Positions 22,669 to 24,951 of a stretch of DNA of 24,951 nt are shown here, piece by piece (position 1 is the first letter of the stretch; each line of letters opens with the position of its first letter). The position numbers were made by a program, and so were the translations under genes. Below the pieces are notes generated by a model. It was not told the DNA's origin, searched no databases, and saw only the letters and a list, made by a program, of their open reading frames with translations. Origin of the DNA: JASFRI01 sp050115015 (GTDB lineage: Bacteria; Acidobacteriota; Polarisedimenticolia; CBDVAL01); assembly GCA_050115015.1 (NCBI GenBank), contig JASFRI010000013.1, forward strand, positions 1 to 24,951, given 5' to 3'.

Positions 22669-22698
22669 GAGACAGGCCCAGGGCCCCCGATCTAGAAT
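22669..22698 (+). promoter_or_regulatory. Putative promoter of the DUF2959 gene
   Basis: -35-like GAGACA (22669-22674), 18-bp spacer and -10 TAGAAT (22693-22698). The start would be near 22705, shortly before the ribosome site GAGGAGG (22714-22720). A 5-bp GC hairpin (22650-22663) precedes it, but there is no T-run, so termination of the upstream cassette here is uncertain. Confidence 0.5.
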
Positions 22699-22725
22699 CA
22701 CCCGTCCAGATTCGAGGAGGTTGCC

Positions 22726-23436
22726 ATGAGAAACCCGGTTCGGAGCATCGCGTTCCTGTGCTGTCTGGTCCTGGCGGTGACACCCCTGATCTCGCAGCAG
22801 GGCGGGTCGAAGGAGGCTACGAAGTTCCGGTCGCAGATCGAGGACACGCGGAAGTCCGTCGAGCAGGCCCGGGAGCGGCTCGAGGAGATCCTGGCCCAGT
22901 ACAACGGTCTCGTGGGGGGCAAGGCCAAGAAACCCGACGCCGCGTACAAGAAGCTCGACGGGGACGTCGGGAAGGTCGAGAAGACCGTGTCGGGGATCCA
23001 GAAGCAGGTGGCCAACATGGACAAGGGGGCCGAGAAGTTCTTCGCCGCCTGGGAGGAGCAGATCGAGGCTTTCAGCGGGGAGTCGATGCGGGAGCAGGGT
23101 CAGAAGCGCCTGCAGCTCGCCCGGACGAAGTACGACGACATGCGCACGAACATGAGCTCCGCCGGCGAGGCCTACGTGCCGTTCATGGCCTCCCTGAAGG
23201 ACCAGGTCCTCTACATGGGCTCGGACCTGAGCCCGGAGGCGCTGGAGGCGCTGCAGCCCGAGACGGAGAAGCTGAACCAGATGGGGGAGGAGCTCTTCGC
23301 CCGGATCGACCGGATCCTCAGCGAGGAGGCGGCGGACGAGCAGGAGTTCGACGAGGCGGTCAGCGAGGACAATCCCGAGGATATGGGGGACGATGACATG
23401 CAGGGAGCCGGGGAGGACGACGCTCCGGCCTCCTGA
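22726..23436 (+). CDS. DUF2959 secreted coiled-coil protein
   Basis: 236 aa, ATG 22726 after GAGGAGG with 5 nt spacing. A signal peptide is visible (RSIAFLCCLVLAVTPLIS, cleavage near residue 23). The mature part is almost all helix and charged: KFRSQIEDTRKSVEQARERL, YKKLDGDVGKVEKTVSGIQK and AAWEEQIEAFSGESMREQG. The segments YDDMRTNMSSAGEAYVPFMA and LKDQVLYMGSDLSPEAL match the DUF2959 pattern, where an arginine/tyrosine-rich helix precedes a conserved FRDQVLFLKHNLN-like stretch. The last ~35 residues are very acidic (DNPEDMGDDDMQGAGEDD). It is a periplasmic protein of unknown role. It is monocistronic, with a convergent neighbour (ArgR) 21 nt away. Confidence 0.85.
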   Translation: MRNPVRSIAFLCCLVLAVTPLISQQGGSKEATKFRSQIEDTRKSVEQARERLEEILAQYNGLVGGKAKKPDAAYKKLDGDVGKVEKTVSGIQKQVANMDKGAEKFFAAWEEQIEAFSGESMREQGQKRLQLARTKYDDMRTNMSSAGEAYVPFMASLKDQVLYMGSDLSPEALEALQPETEKLNQMGEELFARIDRILSEEAADEQEFDEAVSEDNPEDMGDDDMQGAGEDDAPAS

Positions 23437-23457
23437 GGTACGGCGGATGCGCCCGGA

Positions 23458-23934
23458 TCAGCGCCGGAGGGCGCGGCGGGGGCGCTCCCGCAGCGCCTGG
23501 ACCATCTCCCGGGCATAGGCCTGGGTCCGCGCGACGACGAGGACCGCGTCGTCGCAGGCGAGCGCCGCCGTGGCCTGCGGGAGCCGCGCGGCCCCGATGC
23601 GCTCCGCGGCCTCCCGGGCCGCCTCGAGGCTCCCGGTCCGGAGGACGACGAGGTTCCCCCCCCAGTCCACGGACCGGAGGCCGGGGCCGAGGACGCGGGC
23701 GAGCCCGAGGAGCCGCTCGGGAGCCGACTCGTCGCGGCCGGGCACCCGGTAGCCCGCCGGCCCCTTGACCACCCCCAGCGCCCGGAGGTCCCGGGAGAGG
23801 GTGGACTGGGTGGTCTCCATCCCCTCCGCGAGCAGCAGGTCCCGGAGCTCCTCCTGGCTGCCGACCTCGTTGCGGGACAGGACCTCCAGGATGTGCTGCT
23901 GCCGCTGCTCCCGCGTCCCCATGGCGGCGACCAT
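23458..23934 (-). CDS. argR: Arginine repressor ArgR
   Basis: 158 aa from ATG 23934; ATG 23922 is an alternative, and neither has a visible ribosome site. The upstream FG-GAP gene stops 4 nt earlier, so translation may be coupled. The N-terminal winged helix is clear (RQQHILEVLSRNEVGSQEEL, with recognition helix QSTLSRDLRALGVVK around 43-57). The C-terminal oligomerisation and arginine-binding domain has GGNLVVLRTGSLEAAREAAE and the DD pair at D128/D129 in ACDDAVLVVAR; the usual Gly before the pair is Cys here. ArgR hexamers bind ARG boxes when arginine is plentiful and repress arginine biosynthesis. No arginine gene is visible in the window, so its targets are elsewhere or beyond it. Confidence 0.93.
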   Translation of the reverse strand: MVAAMGTREQRQQHILEVLSRNEVGSQEELRDLLLAEGMETTQSTLSRDLRALGVVKGPAGYRVPGRDESAPERLLGLARVLGPGLRSVDWGGNLVVLRTGSLEAAREAAERIGAARLPQATAALACDDAVLVVARTQAYAREMVQALRERPRRALRR

Positions 23935-23948
23935 GGGCTCAGGAGCCC
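23935..23948 (-). repeat. Inverted repeat abutting the argR start
   Basis: GGGCTC (23935-23940) and GAGCCC (23943-23948) form a perfect 6-bp inverted repeat with a 2-nt gap. It overlaps the stop of the FG-GAP gene and touches the argR ATG. It could fold at the argR start or act as an operator. It does not resemble an ARG box, which is A/T-rich. Confidence 0.4.
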
Positions 23949-24951
23949 GCGGCGCGCGGGGACGTCCCCCGGGCGGCCAGCCTCGGCTCCTGGATGACCT
24001 CGAGCAGCGTGTCCACCGCGGGGACGGCGACCTCCTGGACCTGACCCCCCGGCCAGCGGACGACCAGCGACTCCACCATATCCAGCTCCCCGAGGCCGAA
24101 GGTCACCGGCAGCTCCATCTGGGACAGGTAGCTGCGCGTCGGCATGACCACCCGGCGCTGCAGGCGTCCCCCGGACCGGAGCTCCACCTCGGCGCCGATG
24201 GCGTCCCGGTTGGCGCCCTGTCCCGTCAGCTTCACCCGGAGCCAGTGATGCCCGAGCTCCTGGTCGTTGCGGACCAGGAGCGGCTCCCCCCCGTTCTGGG
24301 CGATCACCACGTCGAGATCGCCGTCGCCGTCGATGTCGGCGTAGGCGGCCCCTCTCCCGACGATCGGCCTGGCCAGGGCGCCGAGGGCATCGTCCTCCAG
24401 CGCCGCGAAGCACAGGCGATCTGCCGTCGAGCAGTTCCAGAACAGCTGTGCCGCCTGACGGTAGTGCTGGCTGGGCTGGATCTGGTTGATCTCGTTCTCG
24501 AGGTGGCCGTTGGCCTGCAGCAGGTCGAGGCGACCGTCCAGGTCGTAGTCGAAGAAGAACAGGCCGAAGCTCAGGTGCAGCAGGCTGGGGGAGCCGATCC
24601 CGCCGGCGTTCGCCGTATCCACGAACTGCATGGGATCGCCCTGCTGCATGTAGAGCGAGGTGTGCTCGTTTGCGAAGTTGGCGATGGCCACCCCCAGGGC
24701 TCCGTCCTCGGGGATGGACGCGGCGTCGATACCCATGGCGCCGGTCGCGTTCCCGTCGTTGTCGAAGCCGATGCCGCTGAGCATCCCCATCTCCTCGAAG
24801 CCGGCCCCCTCCCGGTTCCGGAACAGGAAGTTCTGCACCGTGTCGTTGGACACGAAGACGTCCAGATAGCCGTCGTGATCCGCGTCCACGAAGGTCACGG
24901 CGAGCGCCTTCCCCATCGGCTTCCCGGTGGCGGGGTTCACCACCTGGATGC
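23939..24951 (-). CDS. FG-GAP/VCBS-repeat protein with ASPIC/UnbV domain (5' part outside window)
   Basis: The C-terminal ~336 aa are visible; the frame remains open to the window edge. FG-GAP/VCBS-type Ca-binding motifs recur: VDADHDGYLDVFVSND, FDYDLDGRLDLLQANG and ADIDGDGDLDVVIAQNGG. The C-terminus is an ASPIC/UnbV domain: NRDAIGAEVELRSGGRLQRR, TRSYLSQMELPVTFGLGELD and SLVVRWPGGQVQEV. Such proteins are large, secreted and common in Acidobacteriota, Planctomycetes and Bacteroidota; a beta-propeller surface role is usual, and function is otherwise unknown. The first visible codons (IQVVNPATGKPMGKALAV) show the repeat region continues upstream. It ends 4 nt before argR. Confidence 0.93.
   Translation of the reverse strand, partial: IQVVNPATGKPMGKALAVTFVDADHDGYLDVFVSNDTVQNFLFRNREGAGFEEMGMLSGIGFDNDGNATGAMGIDAASIPEDGALGVAIANFANEHTSLYMQQGDPMQFVDTANAGGIGSPSLLHLSFGLFFFDYDLDGRLDLLQANGHLENEINQIQPSQHYRQAAQLFWNCSTADRLCFAALEDDALGALARPIVGRGAAYADIDGDGDLDVVIAQNGGEPLLVRNDQELGHHWLRVKLTGQGANRDAIGAEVELRSGGRLQRRVVMPTRSYLSQMELPVTFGLGELDMVESLVVRWPGGQVQEVAVPAVDTLLEVIQEPRLAARGTSPRAAGS

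Overview
The window is about 25 kb of very GC-rich DNA, roughly 70% by eye, packed with genes. Its content points to a Gram-negative, free-living bacterium: an outer-membrane barrel, periplasmic binding proteins, Tat signals, a BatA/MoxR/DUF58 locus, TldD/PmbA proteins, a PQQ-type propeller and an ASPIC/UnbV-FG-GAP protein. That mix is common in Acidobacteriota-like and related soil or sediment lineages. The lineage is inferred from content, since no rRNA or other phylogenetic marker is present. I see no IS element, phage gene, CRISPR array, tRNA or rRNA.

Layout. (1) Positions 1-6539, all minus: a tight run in transcription order of Tat-exported TldD-type protease, PmbA-like partner, DUF4159 protein, MoxR AAA+ ATPase, DUF58 protein and BatA-like membrane protein (cut by the window start). 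The last genes overlap by 4 bp or sit about 25 nt apart. (2) 6540-6854: intergenic region with a sigma70-like promoter and a repeat-bearing 5' leader. (3) 6855-9168, plus: an unknown secreted protein with EF-hand-like loops, an intrinsic terminator, then a TPR protein carrying two retropepsin-like aspartic protease domains. (4) 14294-9192, minus: KtrB-like potassium channel subunit with a long N-terminal membrane extension, KtrA-like gating subunit, an orphan HAMP/PAS membrane sensor without an output domain, and a Tat-exported M24 aminopeptidase. (5) 14584-17961, plus: an AraC-family regulator, then a secreted PQQ-like propeller fused to an esterase fold that has lost its catalytic residues. 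(6) 18157-22626, plus: a metal (probably zinc) acquisition cassette of His-rich secreted peptide, outer-membrane barrel, TroA/ZnuA-type binding protein, and a ZnuB-type permease fused to an extra transmembrane helix and HEAT repeats. No ATPase gene is present. (7) 22726-24951: a DUF2959 secreted coiled-coil protein (plus), ArgR (minus) and the 3' part of an FG-GAP/ASPIC protein (minus).

Most unusual points: the permease-HEAT fusion with no ATPase beside it; the pseudo-esterase; the single-chain double retropepsin; the in-frame UAG followed by a cUNCGg hairpin between pmbA and the DUF4159 gene, which has no ribosome site of its own; two genes that look leaderless; and an orphan sensor inside a Ktr operon. 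All functional calls rest on reading motifs by eye; no database search was run.
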